From NCBI RefSeq assembly GCF_002091955.1, contig NZ_MKKY01000049.1, positions 1-54,520 on the forward strand: DNA of 54,520 nt, written 5' to 3'. The stretch's first letter is position 1; every line of letters begins with the position of its first letter. Positions 19,573-27,879 of the stretch are shown here, piece by piece. This DNA comes from Rhodococcus sp. 1168. GTDB taxonomy: Bacteria > Actinomycetota > Actinomycetes > Mycobacteriales > Mycobacteriaceae. The translations under genes were made by a program, and so were the position numbers. The notes below the pieces were generated by a model. The model was not told the DNA's origin. It ran no database searches and was given only the letters and a program-made list of their open reading frames with translations.

Positions 19573-20133
19573 GTGCGCATGTGGAGCAGAAAGAACTCAC
19601 TCAGCGGGGTCAAGATCCGCTCGGATATGGACGCCAGAGAAGCAACTGTGCTCAGGTCGCTCGTGGAATCGGTAGTCGGTCTTCTCCGCGATCGTGAAGC
19701 CGATACCCCGACGGACGAGCTGGCGGCGATGACGGGTCTACGAACCGGCCACAGCAGTCCACCCGAAGATGCCGCGCTCGCGCGGCTGCTGCCGGACTTC
19801 CATCGCCCGGATTCGAACTCCGATACGGCAAACCTCAACGGCGCGCTTCGCGGATTGCACGAGCCGGAGATCATCGACGACAAGCTCGCTGCAAGCCGAG
19901 TCATCCTCGATACGATTCCGACGAACGGCGGAAAAGTCGTCCTGACCCCCGCGCAGGCAGACTCCTGGCTGATGGGCCTCAACGACGTAAGGTTGGCGCT
20001 CGGAACCACACTGGGTATCGACGCAGACACTCCTGAGGTTCTCGACGAGGGGGATCCACGAGCTCCCCATCTGGACGTGTACCACTGGCTGACCTGGATG
20101 CAGGATTCGCTCGTCCAGGTCCTCATTCCGTAG
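19573..20133 (+). CDS. DUF2017 protein
   Basis: This 186-residue cytosolic protein of the DUF2017 family occurs in Actinobacteria next to clpS. Its function is unknown. It is mostly helical: ATVLRSLVESVVGLLRDRE near residue 25 and ASRVILDTIPTNGG near 110. The C-terminal WLMGLNDVRLALGTTLGID and YHWLTWMQDSLVQVL are the best-conserved parts of the family. GTG start at 19573 gives MRMWSRK, like the MRKW start of Rv1332. It ends 9 bp before the peptidase start, so the two are almost surely co-transcribed. Conserved linkage to clpS suggests a link with protein turnover, but that is inference. Confidence 0.85.
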   Translation: MRMWSRKNSLSGVKIRSDMDAREATVLRSLVESVVGLLRDREADTPTDELAAMTGLRTGHSSPPEDAALARLLPDFHRPDSNSDTANLNGALRGLHEPEIIDDKLAASRVILDTIPTNGGKVVLTPAQADSWLMGLNDVRLALGTTLGIDADTPEVLDEGDPRAPHLDVYHWLTWMQDSLVQVLIP

Positions 20134-20142
20134 GAGTACCTG

Positions 20143-21204
20143 TTGGGGACGGGTCCGAAGGATGCACTGACCGACGTGTCAGGCCTACTGGTGGGCCATT
20201 ACCATGAAATCGATCCGGCTGCCGAACTCGGGTCCGGCGCGGCCACCGGCTGCACGGTGATCCGTACTCTTGGCGGCGCCGTCGCCGCCGTCGACGTCCG
20301 AGGAGGCGGTCCCGGCACCCGTGAAACCGACCTGCTCGATCCGAGCCATTCGGTGCAGCAGGTCAATGCCGTTCTCCTTACCGGTGGAAGCGCATACGGA
20401 CTCGCTGCCGCCGACGGTGTCATGCGGTGGCTCGAAGAGCATGGACATGGAATTGCCATGGGTAGCCCGGACCAGGTGGTACCGATCGTTCCTGCGGCCG
20501 TCATCTTCGATCTGCCGGTAGGGGATTGGTCCATCCGGCCGACCGCCGACTTCGGATATCGCGCAGCAGCGGCCGCTCGAGCCGATTTTGCGACCGGTTC
20601 GGTGGGCGCGGGCGTCGGTGCCCGCGCGGGAGTGCTCAAGGGTGGCGTCGGCACGGCGAGCACTGTCATCGAGGGAGGACCTGCCGACGGCGTCACCGTC
20701 GGCGCGCTTATCGTCACCAATCCGGTGGGTTCGGTGTTCGATCCCCGAACCGGACTTCCCTGGGGAGTCGGCTCGGAAGGGCCCGGTGCATACCGGATGC
20801 GCAAACCCGATGTGCACGAGGTGTGGAACGCCAACGCACTTGCACCCAAGGGCACTGCCCTCAATACGACGATCGGCGTCGTAGGCACCGATGTGGATTT
20901 GAGCGCGGCGTCGTGCAAGCGGGTGGCCGTCGCCTCTCACGACGGCCTCGCCCGGGCGATCAGACCTGCCCACTCGCCACTCGACGGTGACACAATTTTC
21001 GCGCTTTCGACCGGCACGAGGAAGGTCGTCACCGAAACTGCCATGCCTAAGGCGTTCTCCTCCGACCTGCCGGTTCTCGACGCAGTGTGCGCGGTTGCGG
21101 CCGATGTCGTCGAGCGGGCCATCGTCCGTGCATTGCTCGACGCGACCTCGATTGCTGGTATTGCGACATACCGTCAGATTTTTCCGTCGGCCTTTGCGCC
21201 CTGA
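20143..21204 (+). CDS. P1-family peptidase (DmpA/L-aminopeptidase-like)
   Basis: This 353-residue Ntn-hydrolase-fold protein is of the DmpA/BapA family, whose members self-cleave to expose an N-terminal Ser or Thr nucleophile. The GGSAYGLAAADGVMRWLEE segment (about 85-103) and the probable cleavage site ALNTTIGVVGTD (about 243-254) match the family. The TTG start at 20143 is decided by TAGGAG, six bases upstream. M. tuberculosis Rv1333 sits in the same place. There, the mec-cysO-cysM genes follow; here the rhomboid gene comes directly. The substrate is unknown; family members act on beta-alanyl or D-amino-acid peptides. Confidence 0.88.
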   Translation: MGTGPKDALTDVSGLLVGHYHEIDPAAELGSGAATGCTVIRTLGGAVAAVDVRGGGPGTRETDLLDPSHSVQQVNAVLLTGGSAYGLAAADGVMRWLEEHGHGIAMGSPDQVVPIVPAAVIFDLPVGDWSIRPTADFGYRAAAAARADFATGSVGAGVGARAGVLKGGVGTASTVIEGGPADGVTVGALIVTNPVGSVFDPRTGLPWGVGSEGPGAYRMRKPDVHEVWNANALAPKGTALNTTIGVVGTDVDLSAASCKRVAVASHDGLARAIRPAHSPLDGDTIFALSTGTRKVVTETAMPKAFSSDLPVLDAVCAVAADVVERAIVRALLDATSIAGIATYRQIFPSAFAP

Positions 21205-21281
21205 CCACAGCGGTAGACTGTCGAAGGACAGACCACCTCCCCGGTGCGTGGATGTCGGGGCTGGACGAGAGGCCTAGTTTT

Positions 21282-21899
21282 GTGACGACGAACCCTTACC
21301 TTCCCGCTACCGCACCCAAACGCCCACTGTGGCAGCAGGCCGCGATGTTGATGGGCTCGTTCGTCGTGCTGCTCTGGGTCATCGAGATCATCGACGTCGC
21401 TTCGGGTAGTCGCGTCGAGCAGGCTGGGATCAACCCCCGCAGTGTGGACGGTTTGTGGGGAATTCTGTTCGCGCCGGTGCTGCACGACGACTGGGCCCAC
21501 CTGATCGCGAACACCCTGCCGGTTCTGATTCTCGGATTCCTCGTTCTGTTGTCCGGTCTGGCGCGGGGGTTGACGGCCACAGGCATCATCTGGGTCGTCG
21601 GTGGTGTCGGTACGTGGTCGATCGGCGGGGGCAACTCCAACCACATCGGCGCCTCGGTTCTCATTTTCGGTTGGATCGCCTATCTGCTGACGCGGGGAAT
21701 TTTCACCAGAAACTTGGGCCAACTTGCTGTCGGCGTCGTGGTGTTCGTCATCTACGGCAGCGCACTGTGGGGTGTATTACCGAGTACACCTGGGGTGTCG
21801 TGGCAAGGTCACCTCTTCGGAGCCGTCGGAGGAGTCCTCGCGGCCTGGGTTTTGTCCTCCGATGCGCGCGAGGCACGTAAGCAGAAATCTCTCAGCTGA
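21282..21899 (+). CDS. Rhomboid-family intramembrane serine protease
   Basis: This protein of about 205 residues has six predicted membrane segments. Rhomboid hallmarks are the HLIANTLPVL segment in an early helix, the catalytic serine in HIGASVLIFG and the catalytic histidine in WQGHLFGAVGG. It should cleave membrane-anchored substrates within the bilayer. I place the start at the GTG at 21282, preceded by GAGAGG; an ATG at 21252 would add ten residues. Position matches Rv1337. The cysteine-biosynthesis genes that separate it from the P1 peptidase in M. tuberculosis, and the murI gene that follows there, are both absent. Confidence 0.88.
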   Translation: MTTNPYLPATAPKRPLWQQAAMLMGSFVVLLWVIEIIDVASGSRVEQAGINPRSVDGLWGILFAPVLHDDWAHLIANTLPVLILGFLVLLSGLARGLTATGIIWVVGGVGTWSIGGGNSNHIGASVLIFGWIAYLLTRGIFTRNLGQLAVGVVVFVIYGSALWGVLPSTPGVSWQGHLFGAVGGVLAAWVLSSDAREARKQKSLS

Positions 21900-22001
21900 G
21901 CGCCGCCGCCGACCCACCCACAACGCGCAAATGGGTGGTTACCTTCGTAAAAACGTGTCGAACGTTTCGGTGCCGGGCATCGACGTGGCAGCATGATGTA
22001 C

Positions 22002-22760
22002 ATGCGAATTACCGTCCTGGGATGTTCGGGGAGTGTGTCAGGGCCTGATTCCCCCGCGTCGGGTTACCTGCTCGACGAACCGGGAACATCGCCTGTCGTA
22101 CTCGACTTCGGTCCCGGCGTGCTCGGTGCGCTGCAGAAATACGCAGATCCCGGTGACGTAAGCGTGTTCCTGTCGCATCTACACGCAGATCACTGCCTCG
22201 ACGTGCCGGGACTTCTGGTCTGGCGTAGATACCACCCGAATCCGCCCGCTGGGCGCGCACTCGTATACGGGCCGAAAGACACCGCTTTCCGGTTGGGTGT
22301 CGCCTCGGCGGAATGCGGTGGTCAAATCGACGACATGTCCGACACGATCGATCTGCGTCGCTGGCAGGACGGCCGAACCATCGAACACGGACAGCTCACC
22401 GTGCACACCCGCCAGGTCTATCACCCGCCGGAGTCGTACGGCATGCGGATCACGACAGGCAAGGGGAAGCTGTTCGCGTACACGGGGGACACAGGCATGT
22501 GCCAGGCAGTCCGCGATCTCGCTCACGGTGCCGATGTGCTCTTGTCGGAGGCATCGTGGACGCACCGTTCCGACCGCCCGCAAGGTGTACATCTCTCCGG
22601 GACCGAGGCTGGCCAGCTGGCACGTGAGTCAGGCGTGGGTGAGCTGTTGCTGACTCACATTCCGCCGTGGACTTCCAGAGAAGATGTCATCGCGGAAGCG
22701 AAGGCCGAGTTCAGCGGTCCGGTGCATGCAGTCCTACCGGGCGATGTCTTCACCGTGTAG
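22002..22760 (+). CDS. Metallo-beta-lactamase-fold phosphodiesterase (Rv1339-like)
   Basis: This protein of about 252 residues has the metallo-beta-lactamase fold. The metal-binding signature HLHADHCLD (about residue 52) is followed by further ligands in AYTGDTG and, near the end, LTHIPPW. N-terminal MRITVLGCSGSVSGPDSPASGYLL is almost the sequence I recall for Rv1339, an atypical cyclic-nucleotide phosphodiesterase that lowers cAMP. That would pair functionally with the adenylate cyclase at the other end of this block. ATG codons at 21993, 21996 and 22002 are in frame; I use the last, nearest the conserved region. rph follows 21 bp later, so an operon is likely. Confidence 0.88.
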   Translation: MRITVLGCSGSVSGPDSPASGYLLDEPGTSPVVLDFGPGVLGALQKYADPGDVSVFLSHLHADHCLDVPGLLVWRRYHPNPPAGRALVYGPKDTAFRLGVASAECGGQIDDMSDTIDLRRWQDGRTIEHGQLTVHTRQVYHPPESYGMRITTGKGKLFAYTGDTGMCQAVRDLAHGADVLLSEASWTHRSDRPQGVHLSGTEAGQLARESGVGELLLTHIPPWTSREDVIAEAKAEFSGPVHAVLPGDVFTV

Positions 22761-22781
22761 GTCAGGGTTAAGCTTGCTGCC

Positions 22782-23567
22782 GTGTCCAGACGAGAAGACG
22801 GCCGAGCGGACGACGAGCTCCGCAACATCAAGATCACCCGCGGATTCACCGACAACCCGGCAGGATCGGTGCTGGTGGAGTTCGGAAACACGCGGGTCAT
22901 GTGCACCGCGAGTGTCGAGGAGGGTGTTCCTCGCTGGCGTAGAGGCTCGGGCCTCGGTTGGCTCACCGCCGAGTACGCGATGCTTCCCGCAGCAACCCAT
23001 ACCCGCAGCGGACGCGAGTCCGTCAAGGGCAAGGTCGGTGGGCGAACTCAGGAGATATCCCGACTCGTCGGCCGGTCGCTACGCGCATGCATCGACCTTG
23101 CCGCCATCGGTGAGAACACCATCGCAATCGACTGCGACGTACTGCAGGCCGACGGCGGCACCCGCACCGCGGCCATCACCGGCGCATTCGTTGCACTGTC
23201 CGACGCCGTCACCTACCTGCGTGCGGCCGGTCGACTCGCGGACCCGCAGCCGATTTCCTGTGCCATCGCAGCGGTGAGCGTCGGCGTCGTCGACGGCCGT
23301 GTTCGGCTGGATCTGCCCTACGAGGAAGATTCGCGTGCCGAGGTCGACATGAATGTCGTAGCCACCGACACCGGTACTCTCGTCGAGATCCAGGGCACCG
23401 GTGAGGGCGCTACGTTCCCGAGGACCACTCTCGACAAGCTGCTCGATTCGGCTCTCGCGGGCATCGAGAAGCTTTTCGAGGTGCAGCAGGCTGCCCTTGC
23501 CGAGCCGTACCCCGGCGTGCTTCCCGAGCCTGCCGTCGACGCACCGAAGAAGAAGTTCGGTGGCTGA
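22782..23567 (+). CDS. rph: Ribonuclease PH
   Basis: This 261-residue phosphorolytic 3'-5' exoribonuclease trims tRNA 3' ends. [21 protein letters not shown] at the start, [16 protein letters not shown], and [20 protein letters not shown] (phosphate and RNA binding) are standard RNase PH motifs. [20 protein letters not shown] and [17 protein letters not shown] complete the family pattern. Start is GTG at 22782. The last 8 bases overlap rdgB, so the two are translationally coupled. A short Lys-rich tail (KKKFGG) ends the protein. Confidence 0.95.
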   Translation: MSRREDGRADDELRNIKITRGFTDNPAGSVLVEFGNTRVMCTASVEEGVPRWRRGSGLGWLTAEYAMLPAATHTRSGRESVKGKVGGRTQEISRLVGRSLRACIDLAAIGENTIAIDCDVLQADGGTRTAAITGAFVALSDAVTYLRAAGRLADPQPISCAIAAVSVGVVDGRVRLDLPYEEDSRAEVDMNVVATDTGTLVEIQGTGEGATFPRTTLDKLLDSALAGIEKLFEVQQAALAEPYPGVLPEPAVDAPKKKFGG

Positions 23568-24171
23568 TACCAAGCTTCTCGTCGCGAGCCGCAACGCCAA
23601 GAAGTTACAGGAGTTGCGTCGGGTGCTCGATGGCGCAGGAGTCCTCGGCATCGAATTGGTCGGATTGGACGAGGTGCCCGAGTTTCCCGAGGCACCCGAG
23701 ACCGGTTCGACGTTCGAGGAAAATGCGCTCGCCAAAGCTCGCGACGGCGCAGCTGCGACCGGGCTCGCTTGCGTTGCAGATGATTCCGGTCTCGAAGTCG
23801 ACGCATTGAACGGAATGCCGGGTGTGCTGTCGGCGCGGTGGTCGGGAGTGCACGGAGACGACGGCGCCAACACGTCGTTGCTGTTGGCTCAGCTGGGCGA
23901 CGTTCCCGACGAGCGTAGGGGTGCAGGTTTCGTTTCTGCCTGTGCGCTGGTCGTTCCCGGCGGCGTGGAGGCCGTCGTCCGGGGTGAATGGCGTGGTGTC
24001 GTCGCACGAGAGCCGTTGGGTGAGAACGGTTTCGGCTATGATCCGGTATTCGTTCCCGAAGGGGACAGTAGATCGGCGGCGGAACTGAGTCCGCAAGAGA
24101 AAGATGCTTCCTCGCATCGAGGGCGGGCGCTGACCTTGCTGATTCCTGCACTCGAGACGCTTACCGGGTAG
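23560..24171 (+). CDS. rdgB: XTP/dITP diphosphatase (non-canonical purine NTP pyrophosphatase)
   Basis: This 203-residue enzyme removes ITP, dITP and XTP from the nucleotide pool. [19 protein letters not shown] at the N-terminus binds the substrate. [17 protein letters not shown] and [20 protein letters not shown] are the catalytic region, and [14 protein letters not shown] is present. The GTG start at 23560 lies inside the rph stop region (8-base overlap), fixing the start; longer readings would run far into rph. Order MBL phosphodiesterase-rph-rdgB matches Rv1339-Rv1341. Confidence 0.95.
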   Translation: MADTKLLVASRNAKKLQELRRVLDGAGVLGIELVGLDEVPEFPEAPETGSTFEENALAKARDGAAATGLACVADDSGLEVDALNGMPGVLSARWSGVHGDDGANTSLLLAQLGDVPDERRGAGFVSACALVVPGGVEAVVRGEWRGVVAREPLGENGFGYDPVFVPEGDSRSAAELSPQEKDASSHRGRALTLLIPALETLTG

Positions 24172-24183
24172 AGACTGGATCTC

Positions 24184-24972
24184 GTGAAACGCTCAGTTGT
24201 GGCTGCGGTCTTGGTAGCCGCTGGAACGCTTGCTGTACCAGGTCCGGCAGCAGCGTCCCCGGTGCAGAACTCGTTCGCCGAGGCGACGCTGTACTCCATC
24301 ACACACCCGGGTGCGAGCCCTTCGGGTGCCAACGATTACGCGTGCGTCCCGAGTGCCGAACAGCCGGAACCGGTCGTGCTCGTTCACGGGTTCCTCGAGA
24401 ACTCCTACGACAACTGGGCATCGATGGCGCCGGTGCTGAAAGCCGAAGGTTACTGCGTCTTTGCGCTCGATTACGGAGCGCCCGAGGGCATTCCGTTCGG
24501 TGGCCTGGGTTCGCTCGAGGACAGCGCAGCCGAACTGGGTCGATTCGTCGAGACCGTCCGGACCTCGACGGGAGCGCAGAAGGTCGCCATCGTCGGGCAT
24601 TCGAAAGGTGGGACCGTACCGCGCTACTACGTCCGGTTTCACGGGGGAGCGGAGTACGTAGCTCGGATCGTCGCGCTGTCGCCGCCGAACTATCCGACTC
24701 CGGGCCCACCTTCCGACGAGGCTCTTCAGCGTCTCAACGAGGGTAGTGACACCTATCCCGGAGTTGAGTACACAACCATTGTGACCCGCGACGACCAGGT
24801 TGTGCCCTATGAGGCGTCATTGCTGACGGGGGAGGGCAACACGAACGTCGTGCTTCAAGACCTGTGCCCAGACAACGTCACCGAGCACACTGGAATCTCT
24901 TATGATCCGGTTGCGCAGCAGGTGGTGTCGAATGCGTTGCGCGGTTCCGATCCCACCGAAGTTCGGTGCTGA
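24184..24972 (+). CDS. Secreted triacylglycerol lipase / alpha-beta hydrolase
   Basis: This 262-residue protein has an N-terminal Sec signal peptide (hydrophobic run, then AAASPV, cleaved near residue 25). The alpha/beta-hydrolase core begins with PVVLVHGFLEN (oxyanion hole). The nucleophile is the serine of VGHSKGGTVPRYY, and the acid and His are probably in VTRDDQVVPYE and TEHTGISYD. Cysteines at YACVP, GYCVF, DLCPDN and the C-terminus may form disulphides. It resembles actinobacterial secreted class I lipases of the LipA/EstB type. GTG start, 12 bp after rdgB. It is not part of the M. tuberculosis order here. Confidence 0.85.
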   Translation: MKRSVVAAVLVAAGTLAVPGPAAASPVQNSFAEATLYSITHPGASPSGANDYACVPSAEQPEPVVLVHGFLENSYDNWASMAPVLKAEGYCVFALDYGAPEGIPFGGLGSLEDSAAELGRFVETVRTSTGAQKVAIVGHSKGGTVPRYYVRFHGGAEYVARIVALSPPNYPTPGPPSDEALQRLNEGSDTYPGVEYTTIVTRDDQVVPYEASLLTGEGNTNVVLQDLCPDNVTEHTGISYDPVAQQVVSNALRGSDPTEVRC

Positions 24973-24976
24973 CTGC

Positions 24977-25324
24977 TCAGATGCCGAAGTCGCGCTTGAC
25001 CTGAGTCGTCCGCCAATGCTCCACGAAGAACGACAGGAACGGAACCGTGCCGGCGAGTAGGGTGCCAACGGTCCGGGCGGCCGGCCAACGAACCTTGATG
25101 GCCAAATCGAGGGTGAAGAGCAGGTAGACCGCGTAAACCCAGCCGTGGACGATACCGATCCAGCCGAAGCTGTCGTTACCGAAGCCGTACTTGGCGACGA
25201 TCTCGACGAGAAGGACCAGCAGCCACACACCGGTCGTGTACGCGAGAATTCGGTATCGCAGCAGCGCGGAAGCAATCTTCTTGGTCTTCTCGGTGGGTAC
25301 AGATTGCTGCGGTGCCGTGCTCAC
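24977..25324 (-). CDS. DUF3817 membrane protein
   Basis: This 115-residue integral membrane protein has three to four hydrophobic segments and the DUF3817 core with WIGIVHGWVYAVYLLFTLDLA (histidine in a GIVHG motif) followed by a basic KVRWPAART loop. It is the counterpart of Rv1342c. The start codon GTG overlaps the lprD-like stop by four bases (GTGA), so the two genes are translationally coupled. It converges with the lipase gene, 4 bp apart. Function is unknown; compare the paralogue at 5705. Confidence 0.85.
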   Translation of the reverse strand: MSTAPQQSVPTEKTKKIASALLRYRILAYTTGVWLLVLLVEIVAKYGFGNDSFGWIGIVHGWVYAVYLLFTLDLAIKVRWPAARTVGTLLAGTVPFLSFFVEHWRTTQVKRDFGI

Positions 25325-25731
25325 TTGGTGCTCCTGTCGGACTCGCGGGAGCGGTCGAGCTCCGCAAGATAGCTGTTGTACTCGAGAAGTTGGCGGGCTT
25401 CGGGATCTTCGAGGTCATCCTCCATCGGCGCTACCGGACGTTGGGGGAGCAGATCCGCGGGAACTTCACGGACGACCTGCTCGGCGGCGCCGTCGTTCTC
25501 GGCGTCCTGCGGAGCGTCGGCTTCGTCCTCGAGCTTGACGAATTTACGATAGGCGTAGACGACGAAGACAGCGAACAGCGGCCACTGAAATGCGTAACCC
25601 AGATTCTGGCCGCTACCGCCGACGGATTCGAAACGCTCCCACTGCCACCAGCCCAAGGCCAGGCAACCGAGCGCCGAGACGATCACCAGAGCGATGAGCG
25701 CCGGGCGGCGTTGAGTGCGGGTTTTCGACAC
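25321..25731 (-). CDS. lprD: LprD-like small membrane protein
   Basis: This 136-residue protein matches Rv1343c (annotated LprD) in its N-terminal two thirds. TRTQRRPALIALVIVSALGC starts a membrane segment that ends in LALGWWQWERFES, and a second segment, QNLGYAFQWPLFAVFVVYAY, follows. The Cys after SALG looks like a lipobox, but it lies inside a longer hydrophobic stretch, so an uncleaved anchor is also possible. The rest is an acidic cytosolic tail. GTG start at 25731 has a GGGGGG ribosome site. Coupled to the DUF3817 gene by a four-base overlap. Function unknown. Confidence 0.8.
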   Translation of the reverse strand: MSKTRTQRRPALIALVIVSALGCLALGWWQWERFESVGGSGQNLGYAFQWPLFAVFVVYAYRKFVKLEDEADAPQDAENDGAAEQVVREVPADLLPQRPVAPMEDDLEDPEARQLLEYNSYLAELDRSRESDRSTK

Positions 25732-25792
25732 CCCCCGACGGTACCCGAGTATCTACTACCTCAGGTAGTTCGGTGGGGGTCGTCACTGATGG

Positions 25793-25877
<85 letters not shown>

Positions 25878-25961
25878 GAGTGCTGTGCAAGTCTACAACG
25901 CCGAATCCCGACACAAACGCAGGTGCATCCCTGGTTCGGCGTACAGCGTACTGTGCGGGGT

Positions 25962-26747
25962 GTGGCAAGCAAGAAAGCGACCGTTTTCGATCCAGCGCGC
26001 ACCCTCGGCCTGTTGTGGCGAGTGGACGAGAAGTCGAGTCGCAGCGGTTTGAGTATCGATGCGATCGTCGACGCCGCAATCGAGATCGCGGACGCCGAGG
26101 GGATCGATGCTGTGTCCATGCGACGTGTCGCCGATCGACTCGGCGTCGGTGCAATGTCTCTCTATACACACGTTCCTGGGCGCGAGGAACTCGCCGATCT
26201 GATGATCGACGCTGCTGTGGCGTCGTTGTATGCGAGTGTGGCCGAACCCACCTCGGCGACCGATGATTGGCGTGAGGGACTTCGATTCGTCGCGGAGCGG
26301 AATTGGCTTCTCTACCAACGTCACCCGTGGATTCTCGATGTCCAGGGTGCGCGTGCTGTGTTGGGTCCGCACACCAACGACAAGTACGAGGCAGAGTTGA
26401 GGGTCATCGACGGCGTAGGGCTCACGGATATCGAAATGGATTCGGTCCTCACTCTTGTCCTTACGCATGTCGCGGGCACCGCACGCGCGCTCGCTCGATT
26501 CGACAAGGTTCGCGAGGAATCTGGAATGACCGATGCTCAGTGGTGGGCCGCAACGGCGCCCGTTCTGGAGCGCGTCATGGACCACGCTGACTACCCGGTG
26601 TCGGCGCGGGTGGGAACCGCTGCATCGACTTCGTATGGCGCAGTGAGTGATCCAGTGCACGAGTACGTCTTCGGAGTCGACTGCATCCTCGAAGGGGTGG
26701 CCGCGCTGATCGAGCGTGGACGCGGCCACGTCCGCACCGACAGTTAG
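25962..26747 (+). CDS. TetR-family transcriptional regulator (TetR_C type)
   Basis: This 261-residue regulator has a TetR helix-turn-helix at about residues 28-75 (SIDAIVDAAIEIADAEGIDA, then MRRVADRLGVGAMSLYTHVP). The larger C-terminal ligand domain contains RFVAERNWLLYQRHPWILDV and a TLVLTHVAGTARALARFDK helix, as in TetR_C members that control drug or lipid efflux. The GTG at 25962 is preferred; upstream codons in the same frame overlap the tRNA-Leu promoter side. It converges with the HhH-like gene, overlapping by four bases. It sits between tRNA-Leu and fas; its target is not identifiable here. Confidence 0.85.
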   Translation: MASKKATVFDPARTLGLLWRVDEKSSRSGLSIDAIVDAAIEIADAEGIDAVSMRRVADRLGVGAMSLYTHVPGREELADLMIDAAVASLYASVAEPTSATDDWREGLRFVAERNWLLYQRHPWILDVQGARAVLGPHTNDKYEAELRVIDGVGLTDIEMDSVLTLVLTHVAGTARALARFDKVREESGMTDAQWWAATAPVLERVMDHADYPVSARVGTAASTSYGAVSDPVHEYVFGVDCILEGVAALIERGRGHVRTDS

Positions 26748-27442
26748 CCGGCGACCTTCAGCTCCGACCCTTGCTCGGGGAGAGGGAATCGGCGTTGATA
26801 GCGCCATACCGCATGCTCGAGCGCTGCACGTTCGACGTTCAAGCTCTCTGCGGTCACAGCGAGAAGCATCTCGGCACTCTCGCCGTCGAGCGTTCTTCCG
26901 ACCGCGTACGAGGTGAATGCGATCACCTGCAGCAGCGAGTTCGGGGTGCGCTCGCCCACGAGGAACAGAGCGCACTCCCAGGTTTTCTTTCCGGACCCGG
27001 GGACGGCGGTGAATGCTGCGCGAAGTTCATCCGAATCGACGAGATCCTCAGCTCGTGCCACGCCGAGTCCGGTCAATGCCTTCGCGAGGCGTGCGGCGCA
27101 CTCGGCCTTGGTAGTGGAGTTGCCGGCCACTCGCTGCCTGTTTCCGAGGATCTCGGCGAGTTCCTCGGGCTTTTCCACGAACGCGGCGAGCGCAGTCGGA
27201 TCGTCCAGAGATTCGCACTTCCGATACTCGCGCCAACGGGAGATGACGCGCCTCACACCGGTCTCGGGTCCGCCGTAGGTTGCCCGCGCGGAGAACACTG
27301 CGTCGAGTAGCGCAGCCTCGATTTCCTGTGGCCATCCCGGATTCCAGTAGGGCGACTTAGCTGGTGTCACACATGTTTCGATGTGGACAGTGAGCGCCTC
27401 GCGGTCACGCTGCGAAAATATATGTGTAATCGATGAATACAT
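26744..27442 (-). CDS. Conserved protein with helix-hairpin-helix (DNA glycosylase-like) features
   Basis: I do not recognise a named family for this 232-residue protein. It is soluble and mainly helical. PWNPGW-like and EIEAALLDAVFSARATYGGP near the start, then ALTGLGVARAEDLVDSDELR and FTAVPGSGKKTWECALFLVG (about 165-184), resemble the helix-hairpin-helix region of endonuclease III/HhH-GPD glycosylases. No iron-sulphur cluster cysteines or clear catalytic Lys/Asp pair is visible. The ATG at 27442 has a strong upstream purine run (AGGGGGGATT). Two direct repeats lie just upstream at 27460-27494. It is divergent from fas. A DNA-binding role is plausible but unproven. Confidence 0.65.
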   Translation of the reverse strand: MYSSITHIFSQRDREALTVHIETCVTPAKSPYWNPGWPQEIEAALLDAVFSARATYGGPETGVRRVISRWREYRKCESLDDPTALAAFVEKPEELAEILGNRQRVAGNSTTKAECAARLAKALTGLGVARAEDLVDSDELRAAFTAVPGSGKKTWECALFLVGERTPNSLLQVIAFTSYAVGRTLDGESAEMLLAVTAESLNVERAALEHAVWRYQRRFPLPEQGSELKVAG

Positions 27443-27459
27443 GAATCCCCCCTGGGTTT

Positions 27460-27494
27460 ATGTACTTCGAGAATGAATCGATGTACTTCGAGAA
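27460..27494. repeat. Two direct repeats, 21-bp period, upstream of the HhH-like gene
   Basis: ATGTACTTCGAGAA occurs at 27460-27473 and again at 27481-27494. Starts are 21 bp apart, close to two helical turns, so a dimeric or tandem regulator could bind both on one DNA face. They lie 18-52 bp upstream of the minus-strand gene start at 27442, in the promoter position. The binding protein is unknown. Confidence 0.55.
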
Positions 27495-27581
27495 GCTACT
27501 CAGGGCCACCGACAGTTCGCGCCTGCGCTCACCGGAATGCTGTGTGACGAGGCTCATATAACGGAAAGGTAACAATAAATC

Positions 27582-27735
27582 TGAGGTTTCCCTCACGTTC
27601 GGCACGGTTCCATTCGGGCTGTGCCAGCACTGATGTTTGTTACCGGCGAGTTGCATCAACGGTAGGTAAAGGGCCTTCGGTGGCCGTACTCGCTGGTAGC
27701 AGTTGGACGTCCACCCAAACGTGAGGCTTTCCTCA
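27582..27735. promoter_or_regulatory. Two palindromes upstream of fas, candidate operators
   Basis: Near-identical 14-bp palindromes sit at 27582-27595 (TGAGGTTTCCCTCA) and 27722-27735 (TGAGGCTTTCCTCA), giving consensus TGAGGNTTNCCTCA. They start 140 bp apart and lie about 285 and 145 bp before the fas start. They resemble TetR-type operators. The 437-bp gap between the HhH-like gene and fas (27443-27879) contains no convincing gene. Control of fas by a TetR regulator (FasR) is known in mycobacteria, but I cannot tell whether this is the FasR site. Confidence 0.5.
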
Positions 27736-27879
27736 TGATTGTGTCTTAGCCTGGTGGTGCGCGGACAGAGTGACTCCGGTCCCCGACGGTCTTCCTCCAC
27801 GGGGCCGCTGACCGCGCCGGCGAAGGGCCATCCACGAATACCTCGATATCCGAGGTGCTCACGAGAGGAATCTTGCATC

